From NCBI GenBank assembly GCA_903847385.1, contig CAINDO010000405.1, forward strand, positions 1 through 43,375: 43,375 nucleotides of DNA. Reading direction: 5' to 3'. Shown piece by piece: positions 7,755-15,694 of this stretch. Positions within the stretch are counted from its first letter, which is position 1. Every line of letters begins with the position of its first letter. The position numbers were made by a program, and so were the translations under genes. Origin of the DNA: an uncultured Myxococcales bacterium. GTDB lineage: Bacteria; Myxococcota_A; Bradymonadia; UBA7976; UBA1532. The notes under the pieces were generated by a model. That model was not told where the DNA came from. It saw only the letters and a program-made list of their open reading frames with translations, and did not search any database.

Positions 7755-8804
7755 TCAACAGATCCGCGGCAGGGGCGTGGCGTCGCGCTCGACGAGGCGG
7801 CGCGTGCCGAAGCCGGTGTCGAGCAGCACGCGCCCGGGTTCGTCCGCCGTGACGCGCCCGATCACCGCGGCGGCGCGTCCGAGCGGGTGCGCGCGCAGGG
7901 CGGCGAGCACGGCGTCCACGGCCTCGGGGGCCACGCCGAGCAGCGCCTTGCCCTCGTTGGCCACCATGAGCGGGTCGATGCCCAGGATCTCCGCGGCGGC
8001 GCGGGCGGCGGCGGTCATCGGCACGGCGGCCTCGGTGAGCATCACACCGACGCCCGACTTGCTCGCCATCTCGTTGAGCGCCGAGGTCACGCCGCCCCGC
8101 GTGGGGTCCTTCATCGCGTGGATGTGTCCGCCGCCGGCGGCCAGCGCGGCCCGGATGAGACCGTTCAAGGGCGCGACGTCCGACCGCAGGTCGCCCTGCA
8201 GGCCGAGATCATGCCGCGCGCCGAGGACGGCGAGGCCGTGGTCGGCGATGGTCCCGGTCACGATCACTGTGTCTCCCGGGCGCAGGCCGGCGTCGCGCAC
8301 GACCCGCCGCGTGACCCCCAGGCCCGCGGTGGAGAACACCACGCCGTCGACCTCGCCGCGGCCCATGACCTTGGTGTCGCCCGTGAGGATGCGCGTGCCG
8401 GCCTCGCGGCAGGCGGCCTGGACGCTCGCCTGCAGGCGGCGCAAGAGGCTGATCTCGAAGCCCTCCTCGAGGATCACGCTCGACGTGAGCCCCAGGACGT
8501 CGCAGGCGCCCATCATCGCCAGGTCGTTCACCACGCCGCACACGGAGAGCCGCCCCAGGTCGCCGCCCGGGAACTCCACGGGGTGCACGACGTGGGCGTC
8601 CGTGGTGAGCACCAGGAACTGGTCGCCGAAGGGGATGGCGGCGCCGTCGTCGAGCGCGCGGGCCTCGGCGTCGGCCGGGTCGTCGGCGCTGGGGCCCGCC
8701 AGAAACACGGACTCGATGAGCGCGCGCATGGCCGGGCCGCCGGCGCCGTGGGCCTGCCGAACGTGGGCGTCCGAGAACGGCGGTGGGTCCTTGTGGCGTG
8801 TCAT
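7755..8804 (-). CDS. hypE: Carbamoyl dehydratase HypE (hydrogenase cyanide ligand synthesis)
   Basis: 349 residues. HypE takes a carbamoyl group from HypF on its C-terminal cysteine and dehydrates it with ATP to a thiocyanate, the source of the active-site CN ligands. The protein ends in the diagnostic PRIC, so the acceptor Cys349 is present. The PurM/AIR-synthetase-like fold shows as HGAGG near the start, DDGAAIPFGD, VNDLAMMGA, LTGDTKVMGRGEVDG and KDPTRGGVTSALNEM. The start ATG overlaps the hypD stop (ATGA, 8801-8804). Confidence 0.95.
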   Translation of the reverse strand: MTRHKDPPPFSDAHVRQAHGAGGPAMRALIESVFLAGPSADDPADAEARALDDGAAIPFGDQFLVLTTDAHVVHPVEFPGGDLGRLSVCGVVNDLAMMGACDVLGLTSSVILEEGFEISLLRRLQASVQAACREAGTRILTGDTKVMGRGEVDGVVFSTAGLGVTRRVVRDAGLRPGDTVIVTGTIADHGLAVLGARHDLGLQGDLRSDVAPLNGLIRAALAAGGGHIHAMKDPTRGGVTSALNEMASKSGVGVMLTEAAVPMTAAARAAAEILGIDPLMVANEGKALLGVAPEAVDAVLAALRAHPLGRAAAVIGRVTADEPGRVLLDTGFGTRRLVERDATPLPRIC

Positions 8805-9907
8805 GCGCGGGCCTCGTACCAGATGCGGCAGGCGCCCTCCGTGCTGACCATGCAGGCGCCCACGGGGGTGTCCGGGCGGCAGGCGCGGCCGAACAGCGCG
8901 CAGTCGGTGGGGCAGGCCTGGCCGATCATGATGGCTCCGCAGACACAGTCGGCGGCGTTCGCGCGGGGGATGGGTTCGGCGGCGGCGGCCAGTCGGTCGG
9001 CGAAGGTGTGCGCGGCGTCGTGGGCGGCGTAGGCGGCGCGCAGGCGCAGGTTGCCCGAGGGCACGTGCGCGATGCCGCGCCACTCGCCGGCGTCCGTCTC
9101 GAACACATCGTTCAGGGCGGCCAGGGCGCGGGCGTTGCCCTCGCGGCCGACACACCGGGGGAAGGCGTTGACCACCTCGGCCCGGCCTTCGGCGATCTGT
9201 TCCACGAGCACGCAGAGCCCCGCCAGGATGTCCAGCGGCTCGAAGCCGGCCACGACCACGGGCTTGCCGTGGCGGGCGACGAACCCCTCGAACACACCCC
9301 AGCCGGTGATGGTCGCGGCGTGTCCGGCGGCGAGATAGCCCCCGATGCGACTGTTCGGGTTCTCGGCGACCACCTCCATCGCGGCGGGCACCCACTTGTG
9401 CGCCGAGAGCACCTGCAGGTTGTCCGGCGGCGCGGCGCGCAGGAGCGCGCCGGTGGCCACGGCCGTCGTCTCGAAGCCCGTGGCGAAGAACACCACGGTT
9501 GCGGCCGAGGCGCGGGCCGCCGCGACGGCCTGGGTGGCGGCGTAGATGACCTCGACGCGGGCGCCGGCGGCGCGGGCGTCGTCGAGGGAGGCCTCGGTGC
9601 CGGGCACGCGGAGCATGTCGCCGTAGGTCAACACATGCAGGCCCGAGCGCGCGAGGGCCACGGCGGCGTCGATCTCCGGCGCGTCCGTGACACAGACCGG
9701 GCAGCCCGGCCCCATGCGGACGTCCAGCGCCGCGGGGAACCGGCTGCGCAGGCCGTAGCGGGCGATGGCCTGCTCGTGGCTGCCGCACACGTGCATGACA
9801 CTCACCGGGCGCTCCCGTGTGGCGCCCGTGGCGTCGACGGCGCGCGCCAGGCGGCGCAGCAGGGCCTCGCCGCGCACGGGGTCGCGGAACTGGAGCGCGG
9901 CGGTCAC
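8801..9907 (-). CDS. hypD: Hydrogenase iron-centre assembly protein HypD
   Basis: 368 residues, the family length. HypD with HypC is the scaffold on which Fe(CN)2CO is built before transfer to HoxH. The catalytic motifs are present: MHVCGSHE (C41) and GPGCPVC (C69, C72). The C-terminus carries the ligands for its [4Fe-4S] cluster in CVCGAIMIGQACPTDCALFG and the later C-R-P and GAC residues. The start overlaps the hypC stop (ATGA, 9904-9907) and the end overlaps hypE in the same way. Confidence 0.95.
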   Translation of the reverse strand: MTAALQFRDPVRGEALLRRLARAVDATGATRERPVSVMHVCGSHEQAIARYGLRSRFPAALDVRMGPGCPVCVTDAPEIDAAVALARSGLHVLTYGDMLRVPGTEASLDDARAAGARVEVIYAATQAVAAARASAATVVFFATGFETTAVATGALLRAAPPDNLQVLSAHKWVPAAMEVVAENPNSRIGGYLAAGHAATITGWGVFEGFVARHGKPVVVAGFEPLDILAGLCVLVEQIAEGRAEVVNAFPRCVGREGNARALAALNDVFETDAGEWRGIAHVPSGNLRLRAAYAAHDAAHTFADRLAAAAEPIPRANAADCVCGAIMIGQACPTDCALFGRACRPDTPVGACMVSTEGACRIWYEARA

Positions 9908-10188
9908 GATTCACGCTCTCCGGTGGGCGGGACCGGCGGCGGCAGGCCCTCCAGGTCCTCGGCGGCGAGTGATGCGAAGAACGCCAGCGTCTCGGCCAGG
10001 TCCTCGGGCGCGATGCGCCGGATCGCGAAGCCCACGTGCACCAGCACGTGGTCGCCGACCTCGACGGGCTCGTCCACCAGGTCGAGGCAGACCTCGCGGC
10101 GCACGCCGGAGAAGTCGACGACGGCCGTGTGTCCGGCTTCGGTGAGCGGGGAGATCTGGATGATGACACCGGGCACGCCGAGGCACAT
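9904..10188 (-). CDS. hypC: Hydrogenase assembly chaperone HypC
   Basis: 94 residues. It begins MCLGVPG, with the conserved Cys2 that binds the iron unit and the HoxH precursor, and has the OB-like strand GDHVLVHVGFAI. HypC shuttles Fe(CN)2CO from HypD to the large subunit. The start lies 3 bp after the stop of the HoxW-HypF fusion, with cgggag as ribosome site. The tail is Pro-rich and longer than the minimal family form. Confidence 0.95.
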   Translation of the reverse strand: MCLGVPGVIIQISPLTEAGHTAVVDFSGVRREVCLDLVDEPVEVGDHVLVHVGFAIRRIAPEDLAETLAFFASLAAEDLEGLPPPVPPTGERES

Positions 10189-10191
10189 GGT

Positions 10192-12954
10192 TCACTCCCG
10201 TGGGGTCGTGGGTGAGGTCAGCGCGAAGACTGCGGCCATCGCCTGCCCCAGCGCCAGACCCGCGTCGTTGACCGGCACGGCGCGGGGCATGAGCACGCGG
10301 GCCGGCGACAGGTGGCGCTCGAGGTCGGCCGCCAGACGGCGGTTCTGCAGCGCGCCGCCCGTCAGGAGGACGTCGTTCAGCCCATGGAGCCCGCGCTGGC
10401 GACTCAGGGCGTCGGCCAGGCCGCGGGCGAAGGTGGCGTGCACGCGCGCCGCGACCTGCCCGGGGGCGACGCCGGCGAACAGATCGGCGACCACCTCGCG
10501 CACCAGCGTTCGCGGGTCGATGATCTCCAGACCGCGCGCGGTGTCGAAGTGCGCGGGCAGCGTCTCGTCGCCCGTCCAGTCGCCGTCGCACGCCTCCTCG
10601 AGCCGCGTGGCGACGTCGCCCTCGAACCCCGCGCGCGAGACACCCAGAATCAGCGCACCGAAGGCGTCGAACCAGCGGCCGAGGCCGTGGGCGGTCCCGA
10701 TGCCTGCGCCGGTGTCCAGCATGCGGCCGACCACACGGCGTTCCTGCGCCGGGACCTGCACGAAACACGGGAGGCGCGCGGCGATGTGTTCGGCCTCGGC
10801 CGGGCCGTAGGTCTCGCGCAGCGCGGCGAGCGCCACGCGCCACACCGAGCGCACGGCGCGCTCGCCGCCGGCCAGGGGCAGGGGATGCAGGGTCGCGAGG
10901 CGATCGGCGCGGCCGTCGGTGATTCGAAGCACCTCGCCGCCCCAGGCGGTGCCATCGCCGCCGTCGCCCGTGCCATCGAACACACCGGCGAGCAGCGGCC
11001 CCGTCGGGTGCAGCTCGGCGACCCCGGCGAGCGCGTGGGCGCGGTGGTGCTGCACGGCGATGTGTCGCCGGGCCGAACGGCCCAGGGCGTACTGCGTCGT
11101 GGCGTAGTCGGGGTGCAGGTCGTGGGCGACGACTTCGGCCCGTACACCGAGCATCGCCTCGAACCGCTCGACCTCCTCGGCGAACACACGGAGGCCCTCC
11201 TCCGTTTCCAGGTCGCCCAGATAAGGCGTCAGCCAGGCCTCGTCGCCCACGACGACACAGGCCGTGACCTTCAGGTGCCCGCCCACGGCCAGCACCGGCT
11301 CGGGTGATGGGAAGGGCAGGCGAATCGGCCGCGGCGCCTGCCCCCGTGCGCGGCGGAGAATCTGGGGCGCGCGGCCCGGGCGGCCTGCGTAGACCGCGTC
11401 CTCGGCGCGTCGGACGACCTCGCGGTCGTGCAGCACCAGGGCGTCCACCCAGGGCGAGAGCGCCGCGCGGGCCTCGGCGTCCGTCCGGGCGATGGGCGCG
11501 CCGCTCGGGTTGGCCGAGGTCATCACCAGCGGCCGGCCCGCCTCGTGTGCCACGAGCGCGTGCAATGGCGTGGCCGGGAGCATCACCCCGACGCGATGTG
11601 ACGGCCCGCAGACCCCGGCGGCGAGGGCCCCACCACGGCTCGGCAGCAGCACGATCGGGCGCTCGGGGCCGCTCAGGCGCGCGGCGCTCTCGGCGTCGAC
11701 CTCGGCGAGGCGCGCGGCGGCCGCCAGGTCGGCGACGAGCACGGCGAAGGGCTTCTCGTCCCGGTGTTTGCCCGCGCGCAGGCGTCCGACGGCCTCGGCG
11801 TTCGTGGCATCACACATCACATGGAAACCGCCCACGCCCTTCACACCGACGACCGAACCGGTGAGCAAATGCGCGGCGAGGGCGGCGGCGGTCGTCGGCT
11901 CGGGGGCCGCGCCCGGGCGTTCGAGCGTGAGACGGGGGCCGCATGCCGGGCAGGCGATGGTCTGGGCGTGGCACCGGCGGTCGGCCGGGTCGTCGAAGTC
12001 GGCCCGGCAGGCGGCGCAGAGCGGGAACTCGGCCATCGACGTGTGTTCGCGGTCGAAGGGCAGCGCCCGGGCGATGCTGTAGCGCGGGCCGCAGTCGGTG
12101 CAGCTCGTGAACGCGTACCCGAAGAAGCGGCTCTCCGGGTCGGCGACGTCCGCGAGGCACGCGGAACACACCCCCAGGTCCGGGGGGAGCGAGGGGCGGC
12201 GGCCCGGCGCCGGGTTCGCGGCCGCGTGCGTGATCTCGAAGCCGGCCTCCGCGACCGTCGCCGGGTCGATGGTTCGAGTGTCGATGTGCTCGATCACGGC
12301 CTGGGGCGGGGCCCGGCGCACGAGCTGGTCTTCAAAGGCGGCGAGCGGCGCGCGCTGCCCGCGCGCGGTGATCGACACACCGGTTCCGGTGTTGGAGACC
12401 GTGCCCGTGAGCCCCAGCGCCCGCGCCAGACGCAACACATGGGGCCGGAGACCCACGCCCTGCACGGTGCCACGGATCTGCAGCGCGCGGGCGGTGTCCG
12501 GGTGGCCGAAGTGTCGCGTCAGCGCGCCCACGGCGGCCTCGAGGTGCAGCTCGGCCGCGGCGGACAAGGGCTCGCCGAGCTCGAAGAACTCGCCCCGGAT
12601 GGCCAGCACGCGCGCCGGCGGCGGCGGGCCGACGACCCGGCGGTGGGTCTCCAGGACGGCGGCCGGCGAGAGCGCGTGCGAGCTGATGCTGGCGTCCGGC
12701 GCGGCGGCGAGCGGCTCCACGGCGCAGGGGGCCGGAACGCGCACGCTGGCGTCCACGAACAGGATGTCTTCCCGGTCCGTCAGGTCCAGGGCGTGTTCGA
12801 TCTGGAGCTGGAAGTCCGTGAGCAACTCCACCGCGCCCGCGGCGACTTCGGCCGCCAGCTCGACCTCGGCGCGCGCCAGGAGCATCGGCCCCAGGGCGTC
12901 GTCCCCCCGGGACGGGTTGCCGATGGCCAGCACCAGGCGCGGCGCACGCGTCAC
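10192..12954 (-). CDS. hoxW-hypF: HoxW-like endopeptidase fused to carbamoyltransferase HypF
   Basis: One uninterrupted 920-residue frame. Residues 1-152 are a hydrogenase maturation protease: LAIGNPSRGDD (12-19), the second Asp in ILFVDAS, and the SHALSP His near 93, all three nickel-sensing positions. From about 153 it is a complete HypF: acylphosphatase domain with GTVQGVGLRP (162-171), zinc fingers C263/C266/C285/C288 and C313/C316/C335/C338, a YrdC-like domain (about 355-540, KGVGGFHVMCD) and a Kae1-like domain with HHRAHALAG and DGTGDGGDGTAWGG. The start is a GTG overlapping the hoxH stop (GTGA, 12951-12954), so the protease half leads and is coupled to its substrate's gene. HypF makes carbamoyl-adenylate for HypE; the protease trims HoxH after nickel insertion. 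In the systems I know these are separate proteins. No stop or frameshift separates the halves. Confidence 0.93.
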   Translation of the reverse strand: MTRAPRLVLAIGNPSRGDDALGPMLLARAEVELAAEVAAGAVELLTDFQLQIEHALDLTDREDILFVDASVRVPAPCAVEPLAAAPDASISSHALSPAAVLETHRRVVGPPPPARVLAIRGEFFELGEPLSAAAELHLEAAVGALTRHFGHPDTARALQIRGTVQGVGLRPHVLRLARALGLTGTVSNTGTGVSITARGQRAPLAAFEDQLVRRAPPQAVIEHIDTRTIDPATVAEAGFEITHAAANPAPGRRPSLPPDLGVCSACLADVADPESRFFGYAFTSCTDCGPRYSIARALPFDREHTSMAEFPLCAACRADFDDPADRRCHAQTIACPACGPRLTLERPGAAPEPTTAAALAAHLLTGSVVGVKGVGGFHVMCDATNAEAVGRLRAGKHRDEKPFAVLVADLAAAARLAEVDAESAARLSGPERPIVLLPSRGGALAAGVCGPSHRVGVMLPATPLHALVAHEAGRPLVMTSANPSGAPIARTDAEARAALSPWVDALVLHDREVVRRAEDAVYAGRPGRAPQILRRARGQAPRPIRLPFPSPEPVLAVGGHLKVTACVVVGDEAWLTPYLGDLETEEGLRVFAEEVERFEAMLGVRAEVVAHDLHPDYATTQYALGRSARRHIAVQHHRAHALAGVAELHPTGPLLAGVFDGTGDGGDGTAWGGEVLRITDGRADRLATLHPLPLAGGERAVRSVWRVALAALRETYGPAEAEHIAARLPCFVQVPAQERRVVGRMLDTGAGIGTAHGLGRWFDAFGALILGVSRAGFEGDVATRLEEACDGDWTGDETLPAHFDTARGLEIIDPRTLVREVVADLFAGVAPGQVAARVHATFARGLADALSRQRGLHGLNDVLLTGGALQNRRLAADLERHLSPARVLMPRAVPVNDAGLALGQAMAAVFALTSPTTPRE

Positions 12955-14426
12955 GCGAGCTGCTCGGCGTCTCTCACGCGGCGGTCCACGAGCGCGCCCG
13001 TCGCATCCAGCAGCTCGACGACCAGCGGCATCTTGCCCAGGGCGTGCGTGGCGCAGGAGAGGCACGGATCGTAGGCGCGGATGGCCACCTCGATGTGATT
13101 CAACAGACCCTCGGTGATCTCGCGGCCGTCCAGGTACTCGCGGGCGACCTCGCGGATGGCCTCGTTCATGGCCTGGTTGTTGTGGGTCGTCGAGACGATC
13201 AGGTTGCACTGAGTGACCAGGTCCTGCGCGTCCACCTCGTAGTGGTGGATGAGCGTGCCCCGGGGGGCCTCGATGATGCCCACGCCCGTCGTCGCCCGCG
13301 GCCCGCTGGCCATCAGGTCGTTCTTCAACAGATCCGGGTCGTCCAGCAGTTCGGCGATGACCTCGGCCGAATGTAGCAGCTCGATCATGCGCGCCCAGTG
13401 GAAGGCCAGCGGCGCGTGTACGATCTGCCCGCCGGCGGTGGCCGCAAAGGCCTGCCGGGCCGCCTCGGCGCGGGGCGTGGGGATGAAGTCGCAGTTCTGC
13501 AGCCGCGCCAGGGGGCCGACCTTGTACCAGCCGTGCTCCGCCCCGAGCGACTGCAGGTACGGGAACTTCATGTAACTCCACGAGCGCACGTTCTCGCGGA
13601 TGAGATCGCCGTACGCCGTCGGCTCGATGCCGTCCACGAGGATGTGTCCGTCGGCGTCCCGGGCGCGGATGACACCGTCGTACAGATCGAGCGCGCCGTC
13701 CCGACGAACGATGGAGAGCAGGTTCGAGCGCACGGTGCCGAAGCGGTCCCAGGCCTCGCGGTGGGCGCCGTGCAGTTGCGCGACCAGCGCGATGCCCTCG
13801 TCCGCCCAGCGCAACACATCCGGCAGGCCGGCGACCAGCAGGTCGCGCTCCTCGGGGGTGATGCACTTGTTCACGCCGCCGGGCACGGAGCCCGTGCCGT
13901 GCACGCGTTTGCCGGCGGTGATGCGGATGACCTCCTGCCCGAACTTGCGCAGCATGACCCCGCGCTTCGCCGCCTCCGGGTAGGCCTGCAACACACCCAC
14001 GACGTTGCGGATGGCGACCGGGGCGTCGAAGCCGAACAGCAGGTCCGGCGACGACAGATGGTAGAAGTGCAGTGCGTGCGACTGCAGGATCTGCCCGTAG
14101 TGCATCAGACGGCGGAGTTTTTCGGCCGTGGGGGTGATGCGCCGCGCGCCGACCACCTGGTCCAGCGCCTTGGAGGCCGCCAGGTGGTGACTCACGGGAC
14201 AGATGCCGCACAGGCGCTGCACCATCACCGGGACCTCCCAGTACGGGCGGCCCTGGATGAATCGCTCGAAGCCGCGGAACTCGACGATGTGCAGGCGCAC
14301 CTGGTGCACCCGGTTCTCGGCGTCCAGCAGGATCGTGACCTTGCCGTGGCCCTCGACCCGGGAGACCGGCTCGATGGCGATGCGCTTCAGGCCGGCGGGG
14401 TGCTCGGCTTTCTCCAGGGAGTTCAC
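12951..14426 (-). CDS. hoxH: NAD-reducing [NiFe] hydrogenase large subunit HoxH
   Basis: 491 residues from GTG 14426 with gaggt upstream. The four nickel-iron ligands are present: RLCGICPVSH (C73, C76) and DPCLSCATH (C455, C458). A 30-residue tail follows His461, the extension that the maturation protease removes; that protease is encoded next, in fusion with HypF. EPVSRVEGHGK and the overall length match group 3d HoxH. It catalyses reversible H2 oxidation in the cytoplasm, with HoxY relaying electrons to HoxU and HoxF. Confidence 0.95.
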   Translation of the reverse strand: MNSLEKAEHPAGLKRIAIEPVSRVEGHGKVTILLDAENRVHQVRLHIVEFRGFERFIQGRPYWEVPVMVQRLCGICPVSHHLAASKALDQVVGARRITPTAEKLRRLMHYGQILQSHALHFYHLSSPDLLFGFDAPVAIRNVVGVLQAYPEAAKRGVMLRKFGQEVIRITAGKRVHGTGSVPGGVNKCITPEERDLLVAGLPDVLRWADEGIALVAQLHGAHREAWDRFGTVRSNLLSIVRRDGALDLYDGVIRARDADGHILVDGIEPTAYGDLIRENVRSWSYMKFPYLQSLGAEHGWYKVGPLARLQNCDFIPTPRAEAARQAFAATAGGQIVHAPLAFHWARMIELLHSAEVIAELLDDPDLLKNDLMASGPRATTGVGIIEAPRGTLIHHYEVDAQDLVTQCNLIVSTTHNNQAMNEAIREVAREYLDGREITEGLLNHIEVAIRAYDPCLSCATHALGKMPLVVELLDATGALVDRRVRDAEQLA

Positions 14427-14444
14427 GGTCGGACCTCGCGCGTG

Positions 14445-14999
14445 TCAGTCATAGTGGATCAGGCCGTGGCCGAGCTGCGGCGTGCGGCCGGCGATCAGAT
14501 CCGTCAGGAACTGCCAGATGGCGTCCGCCGGGGGCGGGCAGCCGGGCAGGAAATAGTCGATCTTCACGACGTCGTGCAGCGGGTGAACCTGGTCGAGCGG
14601 CAGGGGCAGCTCGGGATCGTTGGGGATGAAGCCCCGGTTCAGGCCCACGCCCGTGAGGTACACGGTCTGCAGACAGTCGCGGATGTCCAGGTGGTTGCGC
14701 TGGGCCGGCAGGCCGCCGTTGATGGCGCAGGCGCCCATGGCCACCAGGATGCGGCACTTCTGCCGCATGTTGAGCAGGACGTGGACGTTCTCGGCGTTGC
14801 AGAGGCCGCCCTCGATGAGGCCGAGGTCGCACTGGCCGGGCGTCTTGATGTCGGTCAGGGGCGAGGCGTCGAACTCGATGTGCTCGAGCAGCTCGATCAG
14901 TCGCTCGTCGATGTCCAGGAAGGACATGTGGCAGCCGAAGCAGCCGGCGAGCGAGGTCGTGGCGACGCGGAGTTTGCGTTTCGGGCGCTCGGGGTTCAT
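14445..14999 (-). CDS. hoxY: NAD-reducing hydrogenase small subunit HoxY
   Basis: 184 residues, the short small-subunit type without a Tat signal or medial/distal clusters, as expected for a cytoplasmic group 3d enzyme. Ligands of the single proximal [4Fe-4S] cluster are visible: GCFGCH (C20, C23), GACAINGGLPAQRN (C91) and PGCPPPAD (C154). It carries electrons between HoxH and the HoxFU module. The start ATG overlaps the hoxU stop (ATGA, 14996-14999); hoxH begins 18 bp downstream. Confidence 0.95.
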   Translation of the reverse strand: MNPERPKRKLRVATTSLAGCFGCHMSFLDIDERLIELLEHIEFDASPLTDIKTPGQCDLGLIEGGLCNAENVHVLLNMRQKCRILVAMGACAINGGLPAQRNHLDIRDCLQTVYLTGVGLNRGFIPNDPELPLPLDQVHPLHDVVKIDYFLPGCPPPADAIWQFLTDLIAGRTPQLGHGLIHYD

Positions 15000-15694
15000 T
15001 TCGCGGGCTCCACCGTCACTTGGCTGATCGGGCGGGCGTCGTAGGTGCGCCGGCCGATGGGCACGCGGAAGCCCGTGCGTTTGCGCAGGATCGCGCCCAC
15101 GGGGCAGACATCCAGCGCCTTGTCCGTGGTGGCGAGCTGTGTGTCCCCGAGGCGGCCGGACTCGGCGTTCACGATCAGGTGTTTCGTGATGCCGCGACCG
15201 GAGAGGGCGAAGATGCTCTTGCCGTCGATCTGGGCGCTCGCGCGAACACAGAGCTCACACAGGATACAGCGGTTCGTGTCCAGCAAGACATCCGGATGGG
15301 ACGCGTCCACCGGTCGGTTGGGGAAGAGCGGGTTGTAGTGCCCGGTGACGACGCCGAGCTCGTAGCCCACGGCCTGCAACATGCAGTCGCCGCTCTGCTC
15401 GCAGGACGGGCAGAAGTGATTGCCCTCCGTGAACAGGAACTGCACGAGATCACGACGGATCTCTTGAATCTCCGGTGTCTCCGAGGCGACCTCCAGGCCC
15501 TCGCTCGCGGGGGTGGTGCAGCTCGTGGCGGTGCGACCGTTGACGGTGCACGTGCAGACCTTGCAGCTCCCGTGGGGCTGGAACTCCGGGTGGTAACACA
15601 GGTGCGGGATGTAGTGGCCGGCGGCCAGGGCGGCCTGCACCACGGTCTGCCCGGGCTCGAAGGGGATGTCGTGGCCGTCGAGGGTGAAGGTCAC
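14996..15694 (-). CDS. hoxU: NAD-reducing hydrogenase diaphorase subunit HoxU
   Basis: 232 residues, homologous to the N-terminal part of NuoG. It has a [2Fe-2S] domain (C33, C44, C47, C59), a His-Cys-ligated [4Fe-4S] site (H93, C95, C98, C104 in HFCPSCEQSGDC) and a further [4Fe-4S] site (C143, C146, C149, C197). It wires HoxY to the flavin subunit HoxF. The start is a GTG overlapping the hoxF stop (GTGA, 15691-15694) and the end overlaps hoxY, so all three are probably translated in sequence. Confidence 0.95.
   Translation of the reverse strand: MTFTLDGHDIPFEPGQTVVQAALAAGHYIPHLCYHPEFQPHGSCKVCTCTVNGRTATSCTTPASEGLEVASETPEIQEIRRDLVQFLFTEGNHFCPSCEQSGDCMLQAVGYELGVVTGHYNPLFPNRPVDASHPDVLLDTNRCILCELCVRASAQIDGKSIFALSGRGITKHLIVNAESGRLGDTQLATTDKALDVCPVGAILRKRTGFRVPIGRRTYDARPISQVTVEPAK

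Noticed and set aside
12955..14211. N-terminal extension of the HoxW-HypF frame over hoxH
   Set aside because: This part is a shadow of hoxH; the GTG at 12954, overlapping the hoxH stop, gives a protease with a normal N-terminus.
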